DNA of 64,000 nt from Pseudocercospora fijiensis CIRAD86 (Eukaryota; Ascomycota; Dothideomycetes; Mycosphaerellales; Mycosphaerellaceae): positions 9,143,172 through 9,207,171 of the forward strand of contig NW_006921532.1 in NCBI RefSeq assembly GCF_000340215.1. The letters run 5' to 3'. This document shows, in pieces, positions 1 to 12,689 of this stretch (positions are counted from its first letter, which is position 1; each line of letters begins with the position of its first letter). Made by a program: the position numbers and the translations under genes. The notes beneath the pieces are model-generated. The model saw only the letters and a list, made by a program, of their open reading frames with translations. It did not search any database and was not told the origin of the DNA.

Positions 1-2905
1 AGCCGTACTATTATTAAGGTAGCTCGAGCCTTAATAATATATACTAGATTTCTATACAACCTATAGCTAGAAGCAGTTTATATAGCAACCTTCCTTACTA
101 ATAGATTACCAAGGTTACGAATAGCTAACCCACTAATGCGTACACTATACGAGATTAGCACTAGATATAAGCCTAATATAGCTTATATCTACTAGTTTAG
201 AGCAAGGGTATATCTAGTAATCTACGGCATAGAGACAACTAATAGCAAAAGGAAGGCTATACTACTAAACACTATAAAAGTGGCCTTACGCGCCTACATT
301 AGATACCTATATAGATATAAAAGACACTCTACTAGTATCTATAGGATATAGGTGCCCTTACGAATAACCGTACTACGTATAAGAGACGTTGTATTTAACG
401 AAACTAAGTTCTATAATAGATATAATAATAACCTAGGTGTTATTATAACTAACTAAGAGCTTATAGAGGAATATAGTAATCTTAAAGAGCTACAAGTACC
501 CGCCTCGGAGCATTAATTTAACGAGCTTCGAGAAGCATATAATATACCTCTAGACCTTATTAGGTTTAGAGCTAACTTTAAGCTAAGGGGGTAGATACTC
601 TAATAGGGCCTAGTCGACTTATAATAGTAGTTAACCGGCTAGCAGATAAGACTAATAGACGAGAACTACCTTAAGAACTACTACCGGCACTACCAATTGA
701 GCTATAGCTTATATAGGTGCCTTAACTATAGAAACAGGACTTTCTAATTAACCTACGCGAAGTACTAGAACCGCGTAATAATATACTAGATAGATTAGTA
801 GAACTAACTATTAATTAGCAACCTTAACCGGAGAACGATCCTAGTAATAAAGCCCCTACTAACAATATAGACGTATTACGTTATATAGATAATATAGACT
901 TTAACTTGCTACGCGCTAAGCTAGCTAAATTGCTAATGCTAATTAAAGCAGCTAATTTATCTTATCGTTACTTACCGAATACATTATTATATAGGAGGCC
1001 CGTATTATTAAGTTAACAACCCGTATAAACGATAGCGAGTAGCGGCTATCTACCGAGCCGGCCGTTACTATATTAGCAATTAAGAACAAGCGAGGCACCT
1101 CCTATCGTTTAATAGCCTATATATAGCCGCTAAGTATAAAGCACAACAAGCCGCACTACTAAACACTACTATTAATATATAACAAACTAGTATTAATAAT
1201 CTACCGCTGCTAACTCTTCCGTAAGACAAGTACGATCTAACCCTTATACTAAAGATATTAGACCTTCTAGTAGAGCTACGCAACTAGCGCTAAGTGTTAA
1301 AGAGTTAGTTTAGAGAGCAATAGATGCATACTACAAGAGTTAGATTTAATAAGGCACTAAAGACAGGTATATTTAAATAGGTAGACATTAAGAAGATACT
1401 AGACAAACTAAGTCTCCTACCGCTTATCTAGGTATTTAAATACAAGGGAGATGTAGAAGGAAGGTTAGTAAAGTTTAAGGCAAGAGTATATATAAGAGGA
1501 GACCTATAGAAGAGCACGTACCTAGATATATATGCTTCTATACTAGTAGCAAGGGTATTCCGAGCCTTAATAGCAATTACCGCTACCTTCGACCTAGAAG
1601 CTAAACAAATAGACGCTATTAATGCCTTTCTAAATGCTAGCCTACCCTATATACTATACTTAAAGCTACTAGAAGATTTTAAATAGAAAGGAAAGGTATT
1701 GCAGTTGCTATAGGCACTATGTAGTCTTTAGGAATTACTAAGGTTATAGTAGAATTACTTTACTACTACCCTTAAAAAACAAGCTCGGTATATAACTAGT
1801 AGATAATATAGACTGCCTATATACCGACCTAGACAAGCAGGTATTTATCTTCTTCTATATAGACGATATAGTGCTATTATATTATCGTTAATATAAATAA
1901 AAAGCAATAGACCTTAAGTAGAAGCTAATAAAGGAATATAAGCTTAATAACCTAGGCAAGCTCTCTTAGTTCCTTAGGATTGAAGTTATTCGAGAGTCGA
2001 GACCGGACTACTAAGCAGCTCTAGTTGTTATAGAAAACATATACTAAGAAGATAGGTTAGCGCTACAGAATTAATCCTAAGACTAGCAGGCGAGCAGAGG
2101 CACTATTACTAACTAGATACGAGCCGTATAAGAAAGCTACTAACAAAGAGGCTCGTTATATAGACTTATCGGTAGTACTAGTATACTAAAGCCGAGTTGG
2201 ATTACTTAACTTTACAGTAGTTCAAACTAGGCCGGACATTGCTAAGGCAGTGTCCTCGCTATTAAAGGCTCTTTAGAACGGTTAATAGAACCTACGACCC
2301 GAAGATATAGCAGCAGCTAATTAGTGTATTAAGTACCTATTATAGACAAAGCACCTGTGTTTAGAATACAACGCTAATAGACTAGCAATCGCCGCTTATT
2401 TAAGCTAATAGCTTTATAAATTCTACGGGGCTTCTAATACCTTATATAGTAACTATAAAGATACTAGATAGTCGTTTGAAGGATAGTTATTTAGCCTATT
2501 TAATAGACTAGTCGATTAGAAAGCAGTACGATAGTTAACTGTTACTAAATCCACGACTAAGGCTAAGCTTAGGCTGCTAGCCGCCTTATATATAGGCTTA
2601 GAATTGATCTAGTAGAAACGTTTCTTTAATAATATTAGCCTTACTTTAGATAGCCTTCCTATGCTATATTATAACAATATATAGACTATTCGCATTATTA
2701 AGGCTAATGCTAGCAAATTAGATACGAAGCTCCGCTATATAGATATTTACTAGTGCTAGCTAAGGCAAGAATATAAGGCTAGAAGGATTCAATATAAATA
2801 CCTAGCTATATAGGACATACTAGCCGATAGACTAACTAAGCTCTATAGCCCGTAGAACTAGAAGAGGTTCCTTAAACAGCTAAGGCTAACTAAACTAGTA
2901 CTAAG
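1..2905 (+). pseudogene. copia pol: integrase C-terminus, reverse transcriptase, RNase H
   Basis: Positions 1-530 translate to the post-catalytic integrase region and GKA/PRA-like segment seen in copia elements, ending in a stretch reading RIRDVVFNETKFYN. The RT frame is clear at 1400-1800: VFKYKGDVEGRLVKFKAR, then DLEAKQIDAINAFLNA with the first catalytic Asp. The active-site box reads FYIDDIVLLYY near 1855-1885, so both Asp remain. RNase H follows at 2330-2905, ending ADRLTKLYSP and a KRFLKQLRL-type tail. Stops are TAG or TAA at Gln and Trp positions. There is no sign of frameshift in the RT core, but 530-1330 is hard to read in one frame. The encoded enzyme would have copied element RNA in virus-like particles. 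It cannot be functional as it stands. Confidence 0.8.
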
Positions 2906-3640
2906 GGGTATATAAGGATACAACTCTTCCTCTAACAACTTCTTTCTTTTTAATAATACAAAGACAACTCTATATAATACTTAGTAGGCGTCGCTCTACT
3001 AACTAGGCGCCCCTCTACTAACTATAACTAAGTTGATTAAATATACCTTTATTGATTAGCGCTAACAAAAGTATCTAATACGATAACGACGACTAATTAG
3101 AACAAAGGATTCAACCTTACCTTATAATATAGACTAAATACTAGTATAGGTAACCTTATCTTACGGGGTACGTTGCTATCGCCTATATTATTACTTCGAG
3201 CTTTACTTCTACTAACTAATAACAAGTTATAACAACTTGTCTGCGGCGATTGTATTAGTACTAGTAATAATAGTATAGTAGTCTTAGCTAAGGGTAGCGT
3301 CCTTAGTTTAAGTTACCTAACCTAACTTATTAAATCTATTTAAACAATATATATCTTACTTAATCCTTTATTTAATTAAATAGACGCTACCTATGCGATT
3401 AATATAATAACCGATAGTAATAATATAAAGGGCTTAGTTTAAATTAAACTAACTTTACTAAACGGTATAACCGTATAAGTTCTCGAATAAGGCTCTATTT
3501 ATCGGTCCGTACTATAACTACGTAGGAAGAAAACAGTTCCTAGTAATAGGGACTGTATATAAAGGTATATAAGCAGTCTAGATTATATAACGATATCCTT
3601 CGGGGGTACTCGGGGTATAAAATAAGACTCTCTTATATAT
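2906..3640 (+). repeat. probable copia 3' LTR
   Basis: This non-coding stretch follows the pol stop and a purine tract directly. It contains a TATA-like promoter region at about 3552-3578 (tgtatataaaggtatataa) and, downstream, a tataaaataag stretch near 3618 that could serve as a polyadenylation signal, an arrangement typical of LTR U3-R. The expected TG start may have become TA through RIP. The boundaries are guesses because the 5' LTR lies outside the window. Confidence 0.4.
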
Positions 3641-4086
3641 AGTATAGATTTAAACCAATTTTTTATTATTTTAATAAAGCACTATATAAGAAGTTAAAAA
3701 GATTAATTTTTCTTTTGTTTATATATAAAGAAGTATTAACTACCTTGCCTAAAATAGAAGGTACACCCCTTTTATATAAGCTAAGGGGGTATATAATACG
3801 TAAGCTTAGTTATATAATAGTATATAAGTTCTTAGTAGGAGAAGGATTTTTATACTATATTTTAGACTATAGAATAGCAAGAATATAGGCGATTAACGAA
3901 GCTATATTAAACCGCTAGTAAGGCAGTATTACGTAAGTAATCTAATACGCTATGCGTAATACCCTACCCTATATCTCTATCTTAATTCACTTATAGAATA
4001 TAGAATAAATACATTGTTGCTAAGATATATTAAATTTATGGGTTAATCTAATTAGTTACGTTATCTATTTTCGAGTCTCCGTATTT
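3641..4086. other. AT-rich intergenic stretch
   Basis: Very AT-rich sequence with homopolymer T runs and no frame that looks coding. A second purine run followed by tatataa near 3783-3797 resembles the copia polypurine junction at 2901, so it may hold a fragment of another LTR. Nothing else can be supported. Confidence 0.3.
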
Positions 4087-4539
4087 GTGCCTATATCTAG
4101 TCCTCGACCCTCTCTTATTAATCTCTCGATACATACTCTCTATTACGATTCGCTGCCCGATCTTACGATATACGCGGCCGCTTGTCTAACTACTCCTAAA
4201 TCTCGTACTCCTTATTATTCGCTGCCCGATCTTACGATATACGCGGCCGCTTGTCTAACCACTCCTGAATCTCGTACTCCTTATTATTCGCTGCCCGATC
4301 TTACGATATACGCGGCCGCTTGTCTAACCACTCCTAAATCTCGTACTCCTTATCGGACCCGAAAATCCCGCTATTATAAAGCAGGATACGCGTACGATGC
4401 ATCTCTGAGCCTATTATGCGCCGCTTCTCTTCTGTATATAGAGGATCGTCGAAGTTACCTTGCCTTTTGTCGACATTTGCTTTCAACCGAAGATAAGCAG
4501 TTGTATCTAAGAGCAGTTGTTCCTGCGTGTTTCCGGTAG
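4087..4539 (+). CDS. uninterrupted 150-codon frame containing three tandem 23-residue repeats
   Basis: An uninterrupted frame from an ATG, which is unusual here. Residues 23-91 hold three copies of a 23-residue unit of the type SLPDLTIYAAACLTTP followed by KSRTPYY. The C-terminal 60 residues (LCAASLLYIEDRRSYLAFC and on) are not repetitive. No signal peptide or known domain is recognised. The repeat copies differ at RIP-type sites only, so the sequence was once in CA/TG-rich form. A second, better-supported frame opens immediately downstream in another phase. This frame could be the N-terminus of that gene with a frame change, or a chance opening. Treat as hypothetical. Confidence 0.3.
   Translation: MPISSPRPSLINLSIHTLYYDSLPDLTIYAAACLTTPKSRTPYYSLPDLTIYAAACLTTPESRTPYYSLPDLTIYAAACLTTPKSRTPYRTRKSRYYKAGYAYDASLSLLCAASLLYIEDRRSYLAFCRHLLSTEDKQLYLRAVVPACFR
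4151..4357 (+). repeat. three tandem copies of a 69-bp unit
   Basis: Units begin at 4151, 4220 and 4289, each starting cgctgcccgatcttacg and carrying an internal NotI-like gcggccgc. The copies are nearly identical. The differences visible are C/T in a CpA context and G/A in a TpG context. The length is a multiple of three and keeps the surrounding frame open. Confidence 0.9.
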
Positions 4540-4544
4540 AGCAC

Positions 4545-6800
4545 TTATCGGCAGTAGTCCGAAGAGATAGAATTACAAGCTATACAATATCGAATCGGTT
4601 CTTATCTAGAATCATTGTAAGAAAGCGCTAGAACGGCAATAGCGGGATCTTAATCTCGGCTTTAATCGCTAAGTATAGGCTTTCGGCAGTAAGTAACTAG
4701 ACTACGCGCTAGTCGTATAGCTCTTAGGTGTAGTCGAACTTCTACATCGATAGCAAGAAGGTGTTTAGGCAGTCTTATCCCGTGTCCGGCTTCGATGCTA
4801 TAATAAGCTTAGAAGCGTAGAAAGATGCACAACAGTACTGCAAGTGTAGGTCTAGGCTTCGCAGCGTTTACTTAGCAAGCACCTTAAGTATGCAAGATCC
4901 CGAGCATAACGCGGAAGTCGCTCTTTAAGGCAAAACTAAAGAAGCATACTCTGTACAGCTTCCGAATATAGCACCTAAGCGTAAGAGAGGTTTAATCGAT
5001 AAGGCCGAAACACGTCTGCGGTTGCTAGATCGCTCTCCTCGACATTTTTAGAAAACGACAACCTATAAACAGACTACCTAGCAAGCCTACGACTAGGCAG
5101 CTAACTATACTAAGCAGACTCTTTCCGATAACGTAGTCGTAGCACTAAGCCTTAACGAGATTGCTGCTTAGTATTACTTTAGATACTTTATACATCTTCC
5201 GGGCCGTATATTATAGCTTAATTACGGAGACGAGCAATGTCTCCTAAGCGTTCGTGTGCCTCGAAACCCTAGTAAAGATTATCTAACTATAGCTTTCGGC
5301 AGATATGCCTAGGATTATAATACTTTGCACGGCTTTATAAAAGACACATATCGAGGCAGGTATCTTAGATCGAGTGCTATAACGTGTTCGCTACCTTCTA
5401 GCATACTAATATACGCTATCTAATACGCCTCCGATCGATTTGCGCCTATCTTCTCGACTAATCGCGATTCTTTAGTCATCTTTGCAACTAGCACAGGTTA
5501 TTACTTATATAGAACTTCTAAGCTTAGGGCGATCTTAGGCTATAATCGTGCTGCTAAAGACAAGTTTAGTACTGCTGTCTAGCTTTAGGATAAGTCGGCT
5601 CTCGACAAAGGCAAGGATAAGCGGGAACGCTTACGTCGACTTGCTTTAATATAGGAGTACTTTGTGCCTACCCTCGAAGCTGTCTACTATCGCATCGTTA
5701 AGCTCTATAGAGGAGGTAGTCTAACGAGCACAATAACTGCTAGAGCGTTAAAAGGCCGGGTGCCTTACGTAATAGTATAAGACGCGGCGTCTATAGGAGA
5801 ACATCTCGGCGGTAGAGTTTCTATAGATCTACTAACCCGGTTAGGCACCGTATACGGCAAGGCAGGCGAAGAGTTTAATAAAGCGGAAGCGGAAGCGGAA
5901 GCTAAAGATAGAGACATGCAGATAGAAGATGCTATAGATAACTAATATAAAGGTCTTTAGGTACGTAGCTGCTAAGCATTTATAACTGCGCTAGGCAGTA
6001 TAGTAGCTTGCCAATCTGCTAACATTGTACAAGAAGCCCTTCTCTAAGTTGCGGCAATAACTTATGCTATATCTCCTTTTGCTTTAGGCCTTAGCGTTCT
6101 TTTAGAAACGGTTCGAGCAGAGCAAGCCTTATGCTAACTAAATAGGGCCTGAAAGGTCTTACTGCTTTTTATAAGTCTAGTAAGTTGAATGTTAAACTCT
6201 AAATCTCTAACCCGGACCGTAGTGTCCTATCTCAGCTTATAAGTACCCCGATAGATCTTTTCGAAACTCTTTAGCCTATTCGTAGGAGCTATACTAGTCC
6301 CCGATATCGATACGTCTCGAAGGTAGAGGGTACCGGATTGTAAATCGAAACCAACTAGGAATTGTACGCTACTAATGCTTTTTGCTTTAGGTAATTAGAA
6401 CTCTATTGCTCTCGACTAGCCGAATAAAACGTGTCGTCGTCCTCGTATAAATGCGAAGTCTAGCTTTGCTATAGGATAGCGCTTTGCTAGCCCGGATACG
6501 TTCTTAACGTATTCTTTACAGCCCTCGCATCGCGAGGCGTTAGCTCTAAGCTTAAGAGACTCGATAGCGAGCTTGCTTCTTAGGACAATAAGTGCGAAGG
6601 GACTTGTTACACTAATATTCTGTTAAGGTTTCATGTCTAGTAGTTGTAGTAAGGAACGAGGAATTCTATAATATCTTTAAGGGGATCCTTTCCGAACGGG
6701 CTCTCTCTCTATACAAATATATTAGAGTGCATTGCTATCTACTAGCTTGAAACCTCGCCTTCTAGTAAGACATCGCACCTCTATGCGAGTTAAGGCCGTC
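4545..6800 (+). pseudogene. unrecognised decayed protein A (about 530 codons, perhaps 750 after an intron)
   Basis: From about 4545 to 6135 one frame reads as a plausible soluble protein with about 17 TAG/TAA in its last 460 codons, compared with about twice that density in a neighbouring frame. Readable parts include YPVSGFDAIISLEAQKDAQQ (reading TAG as Gln), NIAPKRKRGLIDKAETRLR with a basic patch, and an in-frame Glu/Ala run (5880-5920). Near 6130-6146 the frame ends at a gctaac-plus-aaatag arrangement resembling a fungal intron branch point and acceptor. A different frame then stays protein-like to about 6800 (RYVSKVEGTGLQIETN). No family is recognised. It heads a plus-strand run of unknown frames. 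It may be a gene of a large mobile element or a duplicated host gene. Confidence 0.4.
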
Positions 6801-7249
6801 GCGATTATTAAAACGCTACTATAGTCCTTAGCGCTAATTTAGAAAGCTGTCTAATCTATTTACTGCAGTAGCATCGCCGCTACTGATTCTTATATATAAA
6901 AGGGTCGGGATTCTAGGGAAGCAACTACTACCTACCCTTCGAAATCTATTAAAAAATCAGAATACGGAATTTTTTAAGATACGGAACGGTTTACAGCTCG
7001 AATTTCGAAGGGAACTAGTCGCAAGGATTAGCTTCTATAGGCGGCTTAAAAATCCAGTTTATAGTTCTAGAACTATAGTATACGGACTTACCTTTAACCA
7101 AACAATACCTTTACCTTCTTCCTCGGGAGAACTAACAAAAAGAGGAGGTAGAGTACCCGAGACTGTTTAAGGCACTATATAAGGAGCCGTAGGGTAGAAG
7201 ACTCTTATAAGCTTACTCGTTGTTTTGTCTAAGATAAGTAAGATGTCTT
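6801..7249. other. intergenic stretch
   Basis: No coherent frame. Contains a tatataaaaggg promoter-like motif at about 6893-6904 and an A/T-rich patch near 6950-6980. It could be the upstream region of the next frame. CA and TG dinucleotides are noticeably more frequent than in the retroelements. Confidence 0.3.
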
Positions 7250-9190
7250 AGATAGAATAAGGCCGAATGCCTATACGACCTTATTACGTCCGTACTACGT
7301 CGCGTCGCGTAGTTATATTTGATATCGGCCGAAGGAGTAGAAGAGAATACCTACTTACCCTACTTCAACCTTAATAGAGCTTTACCTAGGATAAGTAACA
7401 CTAAATATGCCCCGCTAGACGAAATCGAGGATATAGACGAAGACGACGACATAAGTAATACTAAATATATCCCGCTAGACGAAAACGAGAACATAGACGA
7501 AGACGAGAACATAAGCGAAGACGATAATATAGAGGAAGACGATAAGGAGTTACTATAGCCTAACGACCTAAAGCCGAAGCCGAAGCCGAGGTATACTACG
7601 CGAAAACGCAAACGAGTTGTAGATATTACGGACGATGCTACTATAGCTATTTAGCTATCGAAAAATAGAATACGATCTACTACGAGTAGTGTAGTATTAG
7701 AAGCAGGACAGGCAACGATTAATTATTTCGTCTCTAAGACTAGCTATAAGATAGCCCGACGTCGAAGCAAGGCATCTCTTGCTCTAGACGGTAAGTATAG
7801 CACTCTAGAGCCGACCTAAGAATGTCCTTTCGCGGTAGACGAAGTCTGTTAGCTTCTTAAGACCGGGAGTATAGCAATCAATTAGACACTTACAAAAGCC
7901 TATAAACTCTTTACCGAACTAGGTACAGATGCCGACTTTAGCGATGTCTTTAAGAGTGTCTAATTATAGTATAGCGTAAACAGGGAGCGATCTCGAGATA
8001 CTGCTATTATTAGGGTAGAAGTACCGGTAGTGCTTAGCGTTAACGACTATATCCGCACGTCTTCAAACACAAGAGGTTAGGCATATCTAACTCATATGCT
8101 ACTACATCTCGATACTAATAGGCGCTTAGGACAATTAAGAATGTTTAATAGTATAGAAGAAGGCAAGAGGCTTATAGTATACGGCAGCTGTACCTCTTCG
8201 CTGCCTCTCGTTTTTAACGGCGGAGAATAGGCGATTCAAGACCTAAAAGCTTACGCTAGCTGGCCGCTAGAACATCGGTAGTTAGCTAGCAATGCGGCTA
8301 TACCGCGCAAATATAATAGGTAAATTAACGACAACATTATTTTCACTTATAACTCTAAATGTAGCTAATATAGGAGTAGAGCCGATCGAGAATTACTTAG
8401 TATCCGTCTACTTATGCCCGATAGTCGGATAACGCGTCCGGACTACGTAACGTCTAGCAAAGTCATCCGCATTACGTTCGCTTACCGAGCTTCGGAATTC
8501 TAACCTAATAGCAGGACATTAGCGCTCGTCTAGACTAGTAGCACGTTCCTACTTACTCTACTACGCCGCCTTCTCGATATAGCTATACGAGTGTCTAAAT
8601 ATAAAATTAAGGATAAGGTAGAAGAACAATCCGAAGGACTATTCTAGACCTCGGAGCCTTTTAAAGGGAAGCTAATAGTGCAGTAGTACTACATCCCTAG
8701 ATGCGATACTTGCTCGGTATAGGCTACACCCCTCGATGTCGTAGATATAGAAGGCCTGCTTTCCGCGCTGCGCGGTGAGTTTCTAAGTAATAACAGCTAC
8801 TACATCTAGCAGTACGCGGATATTTATAATTTAGTAGTACAGCCCGTAGTTATAACCGACACCGCTACGTCTTAGATTATACGGGTAGCCTCGCGAGGTT
8901 ATATAGGTACAAATTCGCTCCAATTCTTTAGCTTCCTATTCCTAACTTTCTTTACCTCTTCTCTCCTTCTTATACTCCGGTGCAGTAATAGTAACAGGGC
9001 GACATAGCTCCGGAATAGTTATAGTTGCTCCTAGACCTCGCCTCTCTACTACTAAACGCACGCAAAGAGTTTGTCTAGCGACTATAGCTATGCCTTAAGA
9101 ACGGATCGTAGCTAGTTGCGAGTAGATAGCTTGCCGAGGCTTGGTTCTTTACTATAGTTAAGAAGCTAGAAGAGTTAGGTATCCGTATAG
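7250..9190 (+). pseudogene. unrecognised decayed protein B with acidic N-terminus
   Basis: Reading TAG/TAA as lost Gln/Trp, one frame runs about 640 codons without TGA. Residues near 7420-7550 form an acidic tract with two copies of ISNTKYxPLDE and many Asp-Glu pairs. A basic Pro-Lys segment follows (7565-7615, LKPKPKPRYTTRKRKR), a likely nuclear localisation signal. The middle part reads as a globular protein (for example HMLLHLDTNRRLGQLRMFNS at 8090-8150). A hydrophobic stretch at about 8918-8975 (FFSFLFLTFFTSSLLLIL) could be a membrane segment or an artefact beyond the true end. No conserved domain is recognised. An acidic tract followed by a basic patch is common in nuclear proteins, but no function can be named. 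Confidence 0.4.
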
Positions 9191-9242
9191 TAAAAGGTAT
9201 AAGATTCAGACGTTATATCTTTAAGCGGCACTAATTTTGCTA

Positions 9243-12200
9243 GGCTTTGAGGGCTCTACGGCCGATAGCGTCTAGGTTTGCAATCCTAAAATAGCCCTAG
9301 ACTTTCTACCTTCTAGATCTACCTAGCTCGAGCTATAGACCTAGCTAGACGTATACTACAGAGAGCTCGATCTGCTTTATTTCGACGTCAAATATTACAG
9401 CCTTCGCCCTAGCGGCTTAAAGAAGTACGAGTATACCTTTACCGACTCGGCTCCGAAGGCTTTCCGCAAAGTCGTTAAGGTATATGTTCTAGTTTTCGAT
9501 AGATTAGCCGATTATATAGCCCTTGTTCCTAAAGAGGTGCTAGAGCATACTACTAACCTAGGCCTAGGCCTCGATCCCTTAATATATAGTGTGCCCGCGT
9601 AGTGTATTATCTTTCTAGTTTATGTCGATAACCTTAGAACTGCGATCTCTAGCATACTAAACACTCGAAATAGAATAACGTACCGCAACCTAACTAATAA
9701 CGTCCTTTTCGACGGTTAGGCGCTATAGTTCGTACGAGAGCCGAGTCTAAGGCCTAGTATAGCTCCTTAGTTAACGGCTCTTAAGGCAATTATCTATCTA
9801 CTCGCGGCTATAGAAGAAGCTAGATAGACAGCCGAGTTCAACTACGTTGCGCCGTTCTGCGGTAATTTCTAGATATAGTACAAAGTTATAGAAGAACCTC
9901 TATTCGTCGAGTATAAGGAGAGTACTAATTAATTCCGAACTAGGGACAACTTACCTTTCTTGCCGTTCCGCTAGTAGCACTTCCTTATACAATTATCGCC
10001 TACTTCTAATTAAATATTCTGTATGCCGCGCTATAAGGCTAAAGCTAAATACGCAGATACGGAGCATCTTCCGCGAGATATATAGGATCGCTAGTGTGTC
10101 GCCTCGATTAAAGAAATGTTACAGCGCGCTAAGAAAGAAGCCCTAGCTGCAGTCGTAGCCGCTAAAGAGGCTCTATAGGGCTTAACCTTAGGCGATAGCT
10201 TACTACCCGCGATACTTAGCTCTAGTACTTCTAGAGGAGAGGAGTTAGCTACCGCTAATGCGGATTATATCCCGACGTCTATACTAGAGCCCGAAGCTAG
10301 TACACACTACGCAAAAGGATTGCTAGGACTTGCCGATCGCATAAATAAACATTTCGCCGAGGACGGATTCCTCGTCTACTGCCCGATAGATATTTACTAT
10401 CTATGCGGTTCTTATTATATCGCCGACTACGATTAGACTAAGCTAGAAAAGCAGCGCTTCCGTAAATATAGCTTTCTTCCTCTACGGCCTTTTACTAGCC
10501 GCGGCCTCGGAGAGATTTTAGGAGTAGTGCTCCGCTACGCAGATCTTAGTAGTAGTTTTAGTAAAGCCGCGGGCAGACTAATCGTTATGCGGCCGGCCTA
10601 CTATATACTTCCTATTCCTAGCTAGCAGCACTTTCTTTAGCTTTGCGCATTGCTTCGTAAGTCTATAACCTAAGTTAACAATCGTAGATTATAGGATGCC
10701 TTAGCTCTAATACTATCGACTAATACAACTGTCTTCGACTACGGATCGCGCAAATCACGGTACGAAAGCTTAGGAAAAGGTACTTAATTCTTCCGCTTCG
10801 TGCCCTAAGACTAAGATCTCGTACCCGAACCGCTATTCGTTAAATCGAATCTACTTCCCTTCGTTAAAGGCAGCGCATTTATAAAGGGCGACGAGGATCT
10901 ATAGCGCTATATAATTAACTTCGTTCAGATCTGCAAAGCTTTAAAGGACATCGTCCGTAGCCTAGGTCTAACGGCGACTATTACTACACCTTTAAGCCAT
11001 TCCTCTAATCGACTAGTGCGGAGGTCGGACTTTCTTACGAGCCTCTAAGAGATGCATTAAAGCGCCTAGACGTTTAGACGTAAGTAGGAATGTTACCCCT
11101 ATGTCTTCTAATCATACTAACCTTAAGAAGTCTAGCGATCGTCTTCGGCATTAAGTAGCTAGCCCGTACCTCGTAAACCGTAGCCTGCCTCGAAATTACG
11201 CGCGAAAGACCCGTCTAATCCGTAACAGGGTAGCTATCGCAAAGTCGTCGGTCGAGGCTAAGACTACAAACTGTCTTTACCGTTTAAGACACTTAAGATT
11301 TATAAGGAACAGAACAATGAACATTACTACCTTTAAACTGTAGGTAGAGCGCCGTCTTACTTCTTTACATTTCGAACTTATATAAAAATAGGATCTATAA
11401 TAAAACGCTTAGAAAATCATAGCTATAGCTTTCGAAGCACTCTATCTCTCTCGATCTGCCGTAGTCTAACGCATTAACGATATTATCGCAGGGAACTATA
11501 ATGCGGCCGATATAGGCTTTATACAGCGCTCCGCCGATAACAGCAAGATGTAGCTCTTCGTATAGAAGCGAAAGAGTAAATAAGACAGCGCGAGATACTA
11601 ACACCTGCCTAGATCTAGGAATAGTTTGAAGTCCTTCGACTATAGGTACACTAGAGCATCGAACATCCGAATGTAGGTATTCGAGCACTGCGGAATGCTT
11701 TATAGTCTAGGAGAAGGTCTTAAGAGTTAGGGGGATACATTGCAAGAGCACTAATTCTCGGACTACCTAGCTTGCTACGAACTACAATGTTGCGACAATT
11801 TTCCTAGAAGCAACTATTAACATTGCAACTTCGACGTATAGAAGATAGCTTTATCGATATAGCATCTCGAATTGATAGTAAGTGCGACATTATCTTTTAT
11901 AGTCCGTTCTAACACTTCGCAGGTTTAGGCGATGTCCGCATCCTAAGTAGTAAGGCTTCTCTACGACGATATCAATCTATATAGATACGATATCTAGATC
12001 AACTTATCGATCGCGGTATTGCTAGAGTCGTTCGATCTATAAGTTTAGGAGTTGTTAAAGATCAGGTCTCCCTACTATAATAACAGCGTAACGAGGAGTA
12101 GGCTAATAGCCTTAAGGACTCTATCGACCTTATTAGCACCGCTCTGCGTTAGTTACTAGGTGAATTTATAGTAGCATTTTGCTAACGTGTAATATAGTCT

Positions 12201-12251
12201 CGATTGCGAAGGATTTAGTAAGCACTTTAGGCGCCTTAGAAGCTTAAGTAA
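9243..12251 (+). pseudogene. unrecognised decayed protein C, about 1000 codons if the TAA at 10011 is a lost Gln
   Basis: Two parts share one phase: 9243-10013 and, from an ATG at 10023, 10023-12251. The intervening TAA may be a RIP-altered CAA. The second part begins with a Lys-rich stretch (MPRYKAKAKYADTEHLPRD), then an Ala-rich helical segment (10110-10200). The C-terminal third (11490-12250) is rich in charged helices, for example LRRIEDSFIDIASRIDSKCD. Both halves carry a similar sentence-like motif (EEPLFVEY and PEPLFVKSNLLPF), hinting at an internal duplication. No TGA interrupts it. No domain is recognised. An alternative frame at 9025-9294 also reads plausibly (KKLEELGIRIVKGIRFRR), so the N-terminal boundary is uncertain. 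Confidence 0.4.
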
Positions 12252-12689
12252 GGCTAGTTAGAGGTTATACATTAGGGTTATAAAAGTCAGTAAATGCGTC
12301 CTACATTGTTATTAGACCTGTTAACGAGTTATTAATAGATTTTATAGCGAAAACATACGAACCATCGAAGCTTAAGGCTGTTTACGCGTTAGTATAGGGG
12401 CGTACTCAATTAAGACTACTATATCTTGCGGTTAAGAGCGGCCGTCTCTAGTCGAGGTCGCAGCTGTAATAGCTAGACTCGAAATCGGCCGGGACCTTAG
12501 CGACATCTAATACGGACGTAGGAGTATAGCGAGAAGCACGCATTTGATTATAAGTTTGTAAAGAGTAACGATAGCTAGAGTATTATATGTATGTTTAAGC
12601 CCGCGCGCGGAGGGTAACCGCATCCTTCTTACAAAATCGCCCGATAGTACTCTTATAGAAAATATAAGATTCAAAATAAAATTGGTCGA
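12252..12689. other. intergenic stretch
   Basis: No supported frame. It contains a palindromic GC motif (gcccgcgcgcgga near 12600) and retained CA/TG dinucleotides. It may contain the 3' region of frame C and the 5' region of the next frame. Confidence 0.3.

Larger units (their letters stand above)
1..3640 (+). mobile_element. Ty1/copia retrotransposon, 5' part outside window, RIP-decayed
   Basis: The integrase, RT, RNase H order on one strand is that of a Ty1/copia element. The left end is cut by the window just downstream of where the last catalytic Glu of the integrase would lie, so gag, protease, the integrase core and the 5' LTR are not visible. The pol frame ends near 2905 at a purine run (about 2901-2908, ctaagggg), which fits a polypurine tract. 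The following roughly 730 bases look like an LTR, but no second LTR is available for comparison, so the right boundary is an estimate. Confidence 0.75.

Noticed and set aside
7360..7611. 83-codon Ser-rich minus-strand frame
   Set aside because: Antisense of the acidic tract of frame B.
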